Shown in pieces: positions 1-6,348 of a stretch of DNA of 6,423 bases; the first letter of the stretch is position 1; every line of letters starts with the position of its first letter. The position numbers and the translations under genes are program-made. This DNA comes from CAYSND01 sp964642235 (GTDB lineage: Bacteria > Bacteroidota > Bacteroidia > Bacteroidales > UBA932). The DNA is taken from the NCBI GenBank assembly GCA_964642235.1, contig CAZXOP010000111.1, positions 1 to 6,423 on the forward strand, given 5' to 3'. Below the pieces are notes generated by a model. The model made no database searches and was not told the DNA's origin. It was given only the letters and a program-made list of their open reading frames with translations.

Positions 1-25
1 CCAAATGATTCAAATAACCGACAAC

Positions 26-50
26 CCCCTCTTAGATAAGAGTAAGTGTG
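26..50. repeat. Short hairpin repeat downstream of the GH2 gene (copy 1)
   Basis: This 25-nt block matches 3096-3120 at 23 of 25 positions. Both copies lie just past the stop codon of a minus-strand gene, about 14 and 21 bases away. The block holds a small dyad, CTCTTAGATAAGAG (29-42), followed on the other side by AAGTGTG. Read on the minus strand the hairpin comes soon after the GH2 stop, so it could help end transcription. However, no T-run follows it, so a standard intrinsic terminator is not supported. It looks like a degenerate member of an intergenic repeat family. The remaining bases 1-25 show nothing I recognise. Confidence 0.55.
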
Positions 51-63
51 TTTAATCGAAGCT

Positions 64-3012
64 TTAGTATTTAGTATTGATTTTAAATACTACCTCATTT
101 GAATAATTACTATTCAATTTAATATTTCGTTGAAAATTACCCCAACTCAAATCCACATAATCTATTTCATTATTTGCATATAGCTGAATTGAATCTTCTA
201 TTTTTGCTATTCTACAGATAATATCTCCATTACCTATAACAGAAAAAAACGGCTCTCTATCAATAATCAAATCATATCTTAGTATATTCTCTTTTGTAGC
301 TTTTGCGATATTGGTTAGTTGGTTATATGGAGACTCATTGGCTGTACCGTTGTAATAGAAGCTTTTAGTATCTTTATTCCAATCCTTATTAGGTTCTTGC
401 CTATAAATATTAGGTCTTTTAGAGTATAGAGCAACAGTTCCTGATTCGGCTGAAAGGTGGTTCTCAGGGTAGTAACTCCAGTATGGTTCCCTCCTCCAAG
501 AGACCTTGTCAAAAAAGTCACCAAAAGAGAAAACAATCCCCATTTCACGAATAAACTCTTGGGGAATGGAGGATGTCATATAATTAATTTTCATCTCCCC
601 GCTTGAGAAGAGTTCTATTTTATACTCTACGGAGGAAATATCTTCATATTTGCCTTTAATAATAATGTTAACAGAGTAATCCGATTTATTAAATTCAAAA
701 CTATCTAATAGCCAATTTTTACCATAATTGTTTATATCATGATATGAATAGATAACAGCTTTACCTTTGGTTCGCAGGTTAATAGTCGGCCCAAATAGAG
801 CGCGGCTTCCAAATGAGTTTTGAACCTTGTTAATAAGTCCACTCTTTTTATCAAAAAACACCTTTGTTTCATTCTCACAAACTACCACCAGTTCTGTTTC
901 AGTCTCTTCAATTTTAATATCAGAGCTACTCGTGTTAGTGTGTTTAGCAACACTACTCGATTTTTGTTTAATATTATATATATCAATAAGCTGATTCTTA
1001 TTATCATAGAACTCCAATAAGATAGTCTCCCTGACATCCCACTTGGTTATTGGTAGTTCAATTTCTCCTTTTGAATGAGGTTCAATATCGGGTGGCGTAA
1101 GAGTTTTCTTTGCCCCTTTGTACCTCATCTTAATATTAATTTCATTTATATTGGTGTGGTCAAAGCGGTTATGTATAGGTATTATAATCGACTTGTTTTC
1201 ATAGGAGTGTTCAAATTCTGTTTGGAGTAGTTTAACAGGCGAATATGCTTTTTTCGTATTCCAAAATTCAGGTTTTTTTCGTCTCCATATATCTATAATA
1301 CCCCACTCTCCATACCCCACAGTATTCCCCACATACGCAGCGGGAATCACATTTTTGTCGATTTTACCCCATGATTCATTAAACCCGGGGAGGGTATCAG
1401 AGAGCATAAATGTTTCGTCCAACATACACCATATAGCTCCACCGAGTCCCCCATCAGAATCAAATACCTTTGTCCACATAGTATCGAGGCTTATTCCCCA
1501 GAAATCTCTTATGTTAGGGTCTTCCATTACGGTAAAATTGTTATAACATGCCACATGAGCCCACTCATCAAATATCACAGGCATTTCGTCATAACTGAAC
1601 TCCTTTGTTATTTTTCCTATTTGATTCATATTCCCTAATATATCCGGATAATGCATGCTTAATATATCATAACACTTGATGCTGTCCGGAACATTACCGG
1701 GATAGCTAAAAATTACAGGACGAGTATCGTCGTACTCTTTTACCAAATAGTAAGATTTCTTAAAATTATCTCCGAATGAATTTTCATTTCCAATAGACCA
1801 GATAATTACAGAAGGATGATTTTTATGATTATAAATCATCTCCTGAAGCTGTGAAAGATACCTCTCTGTGTAAGAAGTGTCGCTCTCTGAAGCCCCCGGA
1901 TAGTACTCTTCTGTTCTATGAGAACCGACAAAGCAGGCTGCTATTTCATCTTCTACATAAATGCCGTATTCATCACAAAGAGATAAAAAATTATCAGTTG
2001 GAGGATAGTGTGAAGTGCGGATGAAGTTCATATTTGCCTCTTTCGCCAAAATAACATCTTTAAGCTCATAGTCAGGCGTAGATACCCGTCCAAGTCGAGG
2101 GTGTATATCATGTCGATTTGCCCCCCTCAATTTTACATTTTTCCCGTTTACAAGTAACTTATTTCCACATATACTCACTTCACGGAAACCGATTTTATAA
2201 ATTTTACGCCATAATAATTTATCGTTTTCAAAAAAAGAGACCTCAAGACGATAGAGATTTGGATGCTCTGCATCCCATTTTAGTGGCTTGGCAATATTGT
2301 TTTCTATTTTGAACTCCTGATTATTGTTAAGAAGCACAGAGTTTGAGCTAAGTGGAATATTCTTATTACGATTATCGAATAGGGATAAGCTTAGTTTGGC
2401 TTTTGGGGAGGGCTTCTTTATTTTTCCGGATATAGTCAAAACAGCATCCTGAAAATTGTCATCTAAATCTGTTTTAATTACTACCTCTTCTGGGTAGTTT
2501 TCCGGCAAAGCTACTAATGAAACATCTCGCAGGATACCTCCAATTTGATGTTTGGCATAGCCACTACCATACGAAATTTCATCGGATTTGTCGGTAACTT
2601 CCATGGTAAGAATATGGCTCTCTCCCGGCTCTACAAGAGAGGTTATATCGCATATCCATTTGGTAAATCCACCTGAATGGTCACGAACATACTTACCATC
2701 AACCCAAACCCTTGCATAACTATACACACCATCGAATTGTAGCAGTATCCTTTTATTTCTAAAATCGAGTGGAATGTCGATAGTTCTTTTGTAAACAAAA
2801 GGTTCATTGTGTTTAATTAGAATATTTTGCATCATACATTCACCCGGTACCTCTATATCCTTCCACTCTGAATCAAGAGTTGTCGAAATCTTCCAAGTTC
2901 CATTAAGCGAAATGACCGGCTTTGAAACGCCTTCAACATAAATATCGCTTACTCTGCTCTGCTTGCATCCCACAAACAACATTACGGAGATGATAATAAT
3001 TATTCGTTTCAT
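64..3012 (-). CDS. GH2-family beta-glycosidase lipoprotein (beta-galactosidase-like)
   Basis: Retaining glycoside hydrolase of family GH2, which removes terminal beta-linked sugars from glycans. The 982 residues start with a lipoprotein signal: basic MKR, an Ile-rich stretch and the lipobox LFVGC with Cys16. There is no acidic run after the cysteine, so surface export is not indicated and periplasmic anchoring is as likely. Domains in order: a jelly-roll sugar-binding domain (about 33-170), an Ig-like sandwich (about 175-280) and a TIM barrel (about 283-595). The barrel shows GANRHDIHP (297-305), RTSHYPP (332-338), the likely acid/base Glu410 in IGNEN and the likely nucleophile Glu483 in FDEWAH. 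A further beta-rich C-terminal region (about 700-982) resembles the small-chain domain of large beta-galactosidases. The length fits the LacZ size class and all key residues are intact. The ATG at 3012 directly precedes the signal peptide, and no Shine-Dalgarno sequence is evident. Galactosidase activity is inferred; glucuronidase or another GH2 activity cannot be excluded. No SusC/D genes are nearby. Confidence 0.9.
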   Translation of the reverse strand: MKRIIIIISVMLFVGCKQSRVSDIYVEGVSKPVISLNGTWKISTTLDSEWKDIEVPGECMMQNILIKHNEPFVYKRTIDIPLDFRNKRILLQFDGVYSYARVWVDGKYVRDHSGGFTKWICDITSLVEPGESHILTMEVTDKSDEISYGSGYAKHQIGGILRDVSLVALPENYPEEVVIKTDLDDNFQDAVLTISGKIKKPSPKAKLSLSLFDNRNKNIPLSSNSVLLNNNQEFKIENNIAKPLKWDAEHPNLYRLEVSFFENDKLLWRKIYKIGFREVSICGNKLLVNGKNVKLRGANRHDIHPRLGRVSTPDYELKDVILAKEANMNFIRTSHYPPTDNFLSLCDEYGIYVEDEIAACFVGSHRTEEYYPGASESDTSYTERYLSQLQEMIYNHKNHPSVIIWSIGNENSFGDNFKKSYYLVKEYDDTRPVIFSYPGNVPDSIKCYDILSMHYPDILGNMNQIGKITKEFSYDEMPVIFDEWAHVACYNNFTVMEDPNIRDFWGISLDTMWTKVFDSDGGLGGAIWCMLDETFMLSDTLPGFNESWGKIDKNVIPAAYVGNTVGYGEWGIIDIWRRKKPEFWNTKKAYSPVKLLQTEFEHSYENKSIIIPIHNRFDHTNINEINIKMRYKGAKKTLTPPDIEPHSKGEIELPITKWDVRETILLEFYDNKNQLIDIYNIKQKSSSVAKHTNTSSSDIKIEETETELVVVCENETKVFFDKKSGLINKVQNSFGSRALFGPTINLRTKGKAVIYSYHDINNYGKNWLLDSFEFNKSDYSVNIIIKGKYEDISSVEYKIELFSSGEMKINYMTSSIPQEFIREMGIVFSFGDFFDKVSWRREPYWSYYPENHLSAESGTVALYSKRPNIYRQEPNKDWNKDTKSFYYNGTANESPYNQLTNIAKATKENILRYDLIIDREPFFSVIGNGDIICRIAKIEDSIQLYANNEIDYVDLSWGNFQRNIKLNSNYSNEVVFKINTKY

Positions 3013-3047
3013 ATTTATAAAATATAAAGTTAGTCCTCGTTTCCGTA

Positions 3048-3055
3048 CAAATTTA
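3048..3055 (-). promoter_or_regulatory. Candidate -7 box of the GH2 gene
   Basis: On the minus strand this reads TAAATTTG, a match to the Bacteroidota -7 consensus TAnnTTTG. Transcription would start near 3041 and leave a leader of about 30 bases before the ATG at 3012. No convincing TTTG -33 box is seen 19-21 bases upstream, so this is a moderate call. Confidence 0.45.
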
Positions 3056-3064
3056 GTAATAATA

Positions 3065-3133
3065 GTTTAACTTCATGCACTCTTACGATACTGCTCCCCT
3101 CTTGGAGAAGAGTAAGTGTGATTAAAGTTAAAC
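3065..3133. repeat. 69-bp imperfect palindrome between cstA and the GH2 gene
   Basis: Two 22-nt arms, 3065-3086 and 3112-3133, are inverted copies that match at 18 of 22 positions. The outer nine bases are perfect: GTTTAACTT at 3065-3073 and AAGTTAAAC at 3125-3133. The 25 bases between the arms begin the inner hairpin CTCTTGGAGAAGAG (3099-3112). The inner block 3096-3120 matches 26-50 at 23 of 25 positions. The element begins 8 bases past the cstA stop codon, so its transcript could fold and end or protect the cstA mRNA. It lacks a downstream T-run on the minus strand. A small interspersed repeat or MITE-like element is the alternative. The rest of this 128-base spacer holds the GH2 promoter candidate. 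Confidence 0.6.
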
Positions 3134-3140
3134 TGTAGTA

Positions 3141-4565
3141 TTACTTATTTCTCTTTTTCATCCACCATAAGAAAAGGGTGGCTGTTGCGAGGGTGCAAGC
3201 TGCGCCGATGGGGTATCCTATATTGGTGGAGAGGGAGAGCATTTCGGGAGCAACTACGATATAAGTTGAAATAACCATTGTCATAAATAGAGATGGGAGA
3301 AGGGTTATCCAGTAATTCTTTTTCTCTTTGGCGAGATATACGGTTATGGTCCATAGTGTTGCTGTGGCTAATGTCTGGTTTGACCAAGCGAAATATCGCC
3401 AAATAATATCGAAATTAATTTGTAGTAATACCAGTGCAGCAACGAACAAAGGTACCGATATGGCGATGCGATGGCTGATTTTTTTCTGGCTGTAATTTAT
3501 AAAGTCGGCGACTATTAGTCTTGCCGAGCGAAAAGCAGTGTCTCCGGAGGTAATTGGCGCAGCCACTACTCCGATAATTGCCAAAAGTCCACCGAAACGT
3601 CCTAACCAAGTGTGAGCGATTTTATCTACCACCACAGCTGCATTATTGTCATTAGCAGCTAAAAACTCTTGTAACCCACCTACGGAGCCGAAAAAACTCA
3701 TCGCTGCAGCAGCCCAGATCATTGCCACTACCGCTTCAACAATCATTGCTCCATAGAACACACGTCTCCCCTCTCTTTCGTTTTTCAAGCATCGCGCCAT
3801 CAAAGGGGATTGAGTGGCATGGAATCCCGATATTGCACCGCACGCAATGGAGATGAAGAGCATTGGGAAAACGGGGAATTTTTCGGAGTTGGGGTTCATG
3901 TTATGCAAATTAGCTGGAATCGCTTCGGGTATTGAAACACCATTCCAAATCATTGCTCCGCAAATACCGACCGCCATAAATAACATTGCAAAACCGAAGA
4001 AAGGATAAATCTTACCGATGATTTTATCGATGGGCAATAAAGTAGCAAGTATGTAATAAATAAAGATAATGACACACCAAAATGTAACGTCTAAATATGC
4101 AGGGGTCATATTTGCTAATAGTTTGGCAGGACCGGCAACAAACACAGCACCAACTAATACCATTAATAATACCGTAAAGAGACGCATGAACTGCTTAAAC
4201 CCGACACCCATATATTTTCCTATTACTTCGGGGAGGCTCATCCCATTGTCCCGCAATGACATCATCCCTGAGAGGTAGTCATGCACTGCACCCCCCAAGA
4301 TACTTCCAAATACAATCCACAGAAAAGCCACCGGACCATAAACTGCCCCCATAATGGCCCCGAAAATAGGACCTAAGCCAGCAATGTTTAAAAACTGTAT
4401 CAAGAAAATACGACCCCACCCCATCGGCACGTAATCAACCCCGTCTGTACTTGTATATGCAGGCGTTTGCCTATTGGGTTGAACAATAAAAACCCGTTCA
4501 ATAAATTTCCCGTAAAAGAAATATCCGGCAATAAGCAGTGCAATAGAGAGGATAAAAGTAATCAT
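3141..4565 (-). CDS. cstA: CstA-family carbon starvation transporter (short form)
   Basis: Inner-membrane transporter of the CstA/BtsT family. Characterised members in enterobacteria import pyruvate and have been linked to peptide use during carbon starvation; the substrate here is inferred. The 474 residues are almost entirely hydrophobic, with roughly 12-13 membrane segments. Family signatures are clear: DGVDYVP (41-47), NIAGLGPIFGAIMG (60-73), GGAVHDYLSGMMSLRDNG (91-108), FISIACGAISGFHATQSP (237-254), PITSGDTAFRSARLIVADF (337-355) and YFAWSNQTLATATLW (391-405). It is much shorter than E. coli CstA (about 700 residues) but has an intact start and end. This matches a compact CstA form that I recall from Bacteroidota, so I do not regard it as truncated. 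The ATG at 4565 starts directly at the first membrane helix, and no strong Shine-Dalgarno sequence precedes it. It appears to be a single-gene unit, followed by the palindromic spacer. Confidence 0.93.
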   Translation of the reverse strand: MITFILSIALLIAGYFFYGKFIERVFIVQPNRQTPAYTSTDGVDYVPMGWGRIFLIQFLNIAGLGPIFGAIMGAVYGPVAFLWIVFGSILGGAVHDYLSGMMSLRDNGMSLPEVIGKYMGVGFKQFMRLFTVLLMVLVGAVFVAGPAKLLANMTPAYLDVTFWCVIIFIYYILATLLPIDKIIGKIYPFFGFAMLFMAVGICGAMIWNGVSIPEAIPANLHNMNPNSEKFPVFPMLFISIACGAISGFHATQSPLMARCLKNEREGRRVFYGAMIVEAVVAMIWAAAAMSFFGSVGGLQEFLAANDNNAAVVVDKIAHTWLGRFGGLLAIIGVVAAPITSGDTAFRSARLIVADFINYSQKKISHRIAISVPLFVAALVLLQINFDIIWRYFAWSNQTLATATLWTITVYLAKEKKNYWITLLPSLFMTMVISTYIVVAPEMLSLSTNIGYPIGAACTLATATLFLWWMKKRNK

Positions 4566-4590
4566 CGCGTTAGTTTACTTGATTTGGCTA

Positions 4591-4598
4591 CAAAAATA
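4591..4598 (-). promoter_or_regulatory. Proximal candidate -7 box of cstA
   Basis: The minus strand reads TATTTTTG, matching TAnnTTTG. It would give a leader of about 20 bases before the ATG at 4565. The nearest TTTTG upstream lies about 25 bases away, inside the palindrome at 4615-4632, which is longer than the usual 19-21. If it is used, the palindrome would cover the -33 region and could serve as an operator. It competes with the box at 4667-4674. Confidence 0.35.
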
Positions 4599-4614
4599 AT
4601 GATGTTTTAGGAAA

Positions 4615-4648
4615 TGTATTTTACAAAATACAAAATTTGGTGCTTTTT
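4615..4648. repeat. 34-nt operator-like block upstream of cstA, shared with the ATPase promoter
   Basis: The block matches 6317-6350 at 32 of 34 positions in the same orientation, and the first 24 bases are identical. It contains the near-palindrome GTATTTT-AC-AAAATAC (core 4615-4632). Similarity stops on the cstA side just after the palindrome, so the TATCTTTG -7 box seen at the ATPase copy is missing here. It lies 50 bases upstream of the cstA start codon. It could be a binding site for a shared regulator, or a scar left by a lost gene or small mobile sequence. Confidence 0.7.
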
Positions 4649-4666
4649 AGGCTATTTATTTCCTTA

Positions 4667-4674
4667 CAAATATA
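4667..4674 (-). promoter_or_regulatory. Distal candidate -7 box of cstA
   Basis: The minus strand reads TATATTTG, an exact TAnnTTTG match. The nearest TTG upstream (4698-4700) is 23 bases away, slightly too far. Transcription would start near 4660 and give a leader of about 95 bases that includes the palindrome at 4615-4632. In that case the palindrome would be transcribed and could act as a downstream roadblock site or an RNA hairpin. Confidence 0.35.
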
Positions 4675-4706
4675 ATAATTATTATAGATTAAAAGTGCAA
4701 GCATTT

Positions 4707-4737
4707 TTTGTAGATATATTGGATAACATTATATTTG
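4707..4737 (+). promoter_or_regulatory. Plus-strand Bacteroidota-type promoter
   Basis: TTTG at 4707-4710, a 19-base spacer and TATATTTG at 4730-4737 match the Bacteroidota -33/-7 promoter in both sequence and spacing. It points rightwards, away from cstA, into a region with no convincing gene. A transcript would begin near 4742, cross the repeat-rich region and could run antisense to the 3' end of the ATPase gene. It is either the promoter of a small RNA or a chance match in AT-rich DNA. Confidence 0.4.
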
Positions 4738-4863
4738 TACTCACCATGTTCACCCTGACGAAGTGCTAACCACTGAGAGTTACCATTTCCCCCAATAAAT
4801 CCGACCATGTTAGCATCAGATCCTCGTTATACGCATTCTACGTGCCAACAAACTGTGTGGAGC

Positions 4864-4910
4864 TTTGCACCAAAACCGCTCTATAGGCATTCTGTGTGCA
4901 AACCTCCTCA
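4864..4910. repeat. Direct repeat, unit 1 (partner 4946-4992)
   Basis: This 47-nt unit matches 4946-4992 at 39 of 47 positions, with an offset of 82 bases. The ends are best conserved: TTTGCACCAAA on the left, and TGCAAACCTCCTCA on the right. The centre shares GCATTCT. A more diverged partial copy lies further left around 4819-4846, recognisable by TCCTCG and GCATTCT. The ends of the unit are themselves inverted (TTTGCA and TGCAAA), so each unit can form a stem. Confidence 0.7.
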
Positions 4911-4945
4911 TCAAAAAAGCCGAATTTGTCAAAACCCTGCGTAGG

Positions 4946-4992
4946 TTTGCACCAAATCCTCGCTACATGCATTCTAATTGCAAACCTCCTCA
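4946..4992. repeat. Direct repeat, unit 2 (partner 4864-4910)
   Basis: Second copy of the 47-nt unit, 39 of 47 positions identical to 4864-4910. Its right end runs into the strong hairpin at 4980-5011. The GGTTTGC that starts this unit is inverted relative to the GCAAACC at 4898-4904, so a larger stem over 4898-4950 is also possible. Confidence 0.7.
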
Positions 4993-5011
4993 GACGCGTC
5001 TGAGGGTTTGC
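4980..5011. repeat. Strong hairpin (possible bidirectional terminator or repeat core)
   Basis: The perfect 16-bp palindrome CTCAGACGCGTCTGAG (4989-5004) is flanked by GCAAACC on the left and GGTTTGC on the right, with a two-base TC bulge. This gives a stem of 15 pairs in total. It is the strongest dyad in the window and is GC-rich compared with its surroundings. It lies 73 bases beyond the ATPase stop codon on the minus strand. A T-run is weak on either side (TTTT at 5016-5019 on the plus strand), so a terminator role is possible but not certain. Confidence 0.6.
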
Positions 5012-5012
5012 G

Positions 5013-5060
5013 AGCTTTTGCAGAAAAAGCACTCTACAGAACTATGGCTACGCAAAAGCT
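5013..5060. repeat. Inverted repeat downstream of the ATPase gene
   Basis: AGCTTTTGC (5013-5021) is a perfect inverted copy of GCAAAAGCT (5052-5060). A smaller dyad, GCTTTT/AAAAGC (5014-5030) with a five-base loop, overlaps it, so the two folds would exclude each other. Both are on the 3' side of the ATPase gene and may belong to its transcript end. Confidence 0.5.
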
Positions 5061-5083
5061 GACATACTGTAGATATATATATA

Positions 5084-6286
5084 TTAATACAAAAAACCAA
5101 ATAGCCACAGTGGAATTTCATTGCGAAAACCGATTGTCAATCCATCAAGAGCGAGAAAAGAATTTTTTAGATCCTTTATCTGTTTTGTGGTTTTGCTTTT
5201 ACCCCCTATTTCAAAAAAATATTTTCCATTAACGCAAAAATCTGTTTGACGCGTATATGTAACTATGTGATTCTGCTGAAGTTGATTAAAGAAAAAAGTT
5301 TCACGCAAATTTCCTATTTCAGGATTTTCAGCTGAAAGAGCATAGCTATAATTGGTGTTTTGCAAGTAAATTTTTTCTGGTTTAACCATTTGTCTAATGC
5401 CGGTCGCCTTCTCTCTAAGCAACAAAACAGTGTGTGATTTTTCTAAAAGTTGCAAGTAGTTCATAAGACTTACACGGGTTACATCCACCATTTGGCTTAA
5501 TTGCGAAATATTAGGGGTAAAGGGAACCATCTCCGAGAGTATATAAAATAGTTTTTTCACTCTATTTATTGAATAAAAATCAACACTCTCTACATTTGGC
5601 AAATCACTCTCCATTACGGTATTAAATGTTTGAACTACTCTCTCACCGTAACCCAAAATATCTTCTTTATAATAAGGGTAGTATCCATATTGAAGATACT
5701 TCTGGAAGGCGGGCAGAGGGGTAATTTCTTTGTTTAATTGTTGAGCAATAGAAATATGGTTTTCTAGAATAAAATCGAGCGAAAAATGTGATTGTGATTT
5801 GGAGAGCAATCCTTCAAAAATGAGAAACTCGCGAAACGACAACCCAAACAACTTATAATGCCTTACACGACGACTTAAATCGGCATCTGCTTTGAAAATT
5901 TGCAACATAGATGAACCCGTAAAAACGAGTTTTAGTTTAGGAAAATCGTCGTAAATATTTTTTATTTCTTGTGACCAATTGGGATATTTATGGACTTCAT
6001 CAAGATAAAGTTCTTTTCCACCAAGCGAATAAAAATTATCAGCAAGAGAATATAAATTATGAGTGCTGAAATATATATTATCCAAACTTACGAACAACAC
6101 ATCTTCAGGAGCATTACCATAAAGCTCTTTAATATGCTGCAGTAGCATAGTGGTTTTACCGGTTCCACGAGCTCCTGTAATAGCAATCAAACGATTACTC
6201 CAATCAATTTGACTTTTAAGGTAGCGTTCAAAAATCAAATCGGTCTCTTCCAATTTGCGATAAAATGCTGAAAATAGTTGTTTCAT
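5084..6286 (-). CDS. Orphan AAA+ ATPase with winged-helix and DUF4143-like C-terminal domain
   Basis: P-loop ATPase of a family found in many copies in Bacteroidota; its cellular role is not known. In the 400-residue form, Walker A is GARGTGKTT (38-46) and Walker B is ELYLDEVHK with Asp96-Glu97. A sensor-1-like stretch VFTGSS (121-126) and an arginine-rich SRRVR (138-142) follow. GLSFREFL (148-155) is a family hallmark. Residues about 255-300 look like a winged helix (SQLSQMVDVTRVSLMNYL). The C-terminal part (about 305-400) resembles DUF4143, a PD-(D/E)xK-like fold. It keeps TDF (348-350) and FEIGGKSK (358-365), but the usual E-x-K spacing is altered, so nuclease activity is doubtful. The start is set at the ATG at 6286. 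The frame extends to a GTG at 6304, but that GTG overlaps the promoter's -7 box (6304-6311) and cannot be translated from this promoter. The gene appears to be monocistronic and sits between the probable der gene and a repeat region. Confidence 0.88.
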   Translation of the reverse strand: MKQLFSAFYRKLEETDLIFERYLKSQIDWSNRLIAITGARGTGKTTMLLQHIKELYGNAPEDVLFVSLDNIYFSTHNLYSLADNFYSLGGKELYLDEVHKYPNWSQEIKNIYDDFPKLKLVFTGSSMLQIFKADADLSRRVRHYKLFGLSFREFLIFEGLLSKSQSHFSLDFILENHISIAQQLNKEITPLPAFQKYLQYGYYPYYKEDILGYGERVVQTFNTVMESDLPNVESVDFYSINRVKKLFYILSEMVPFTPNISQLSQMVDVTRVSLMNYLQLLEKSHTVLLLREKATGIRQMVKPEKIYLQNTNYSYALSAENPEIGNLRETFFFNQLQQNHIVTYTRQTDFCVNGKYFFEIGGKSKTTKQIKDLKNSFLALDGLTIGFRNEIPLWLFGFLY

Positions 6287-6303
6287 ATCCCTGAAATTTT
6301 TCA

Positions 6304-6336
6304 CAAAGATACAAATTGTATTTTACAAAATACAAA
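6304..6336 (-). promoter_or_regulatory. Promoter of the ATPase gene
   Basis: The minus strand shows TTTG (6333-6336), a 21-base spacer and TATCTTTG (6304-6311), a full match to the Bacteroidota promoter. Transcription should start near 6299, leaving a leader of only about 12-15 bases before the ATG at 6286. AGGGA lies only two bases before that ATG, too close for a standard ribosome site. The spacer between the two boxes is filled by a palindrome, which suggests repression at this promoter. Confidence 0.7.
6316..6335. promoter_or_regulatory. Operator-like palindrome in the ATPase promoter
   Basis: TTGTATTTTACAAAATACAA reads the same on both strands except for the central two bases. It lies in the spacer between the -33 and -7 boxes, overlapping the -33 box, where a bound protein would block RNA polymerase. 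The same core occurs at 4615-4632 and, with small changes, at 6349-6368. The binding protein is unknown; the ATPase's own winged helix is one candidate. Confidence 0.6.
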
Positions 6337-6348
6337 ATTTAATGCTTT

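Larger units (their letters stand above)
4738..5083. other. Non-coding, repeat-rich intergenic region
   Basis: No convincing gene lies here. Short open frames of 64-65 codons exist on both strands over 4838-5062, but they overlap each other, lack ribosome sites and are made of repeated segments rich in Arg, Cys and Gln. The region is less AT-rich than the promoter regions around it and is full of dyads. GCATTCT recurs at 4833, 4887 and 4969. GCAAACC and its complement GGTTTGC recur at 4898, 4944, 4980 and 5005. TGCTAAC (4764-4770) is inverted as GTTAGCA (4809-4815). It lies past the ATPase stop codon on the minus strand, so part of it may act as that gene's 3' end. Confidence 0.6.

Noticed and set aside
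3145..3609. Alternative open frames inside cstA and the GH2 gene in other frames
   Set aside because: They lie entirely within well-supported genes, and their translations show no family features.
4746..4769. Tiny reading frame (7 codons) just after the plus-strand promoter
   Set aside because: Too short to support, with no gene downstream that it could control as a leader peptide.
4738..4800. tRNA-like stretch on the minus strand (CTCAGTGGTTAGCAC resembles a D-arm)
   Set aside because: No acceptor stem, anticodon stem-loop or GTTCGA-type T-arm can be built around it.
4864..4992. Possible CRISPR array
   Set aside because: Only two clear units of 47 nt, 83% identical, with an offset of 82 bases and no further regular units or cas genes. 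The sequence between the units itself contains parts of the repeat.
4838..5062. Two overlapping open frames of 64-65 codons on opposite strands
   Set aside because: They overlap on opposite strands, consist of the repeated segments and dyads described above, have no plausible ribosome site and have low-complexity content. They are better explained by the repeat element than by a protein.
5070..5083. TA-run (atatatatat) after the ATPase stop as a promoter or terminator
   Set aside because: A simple AT repeat without a matching -33 box or a T-run after a stem; nothing specific can be claimed.
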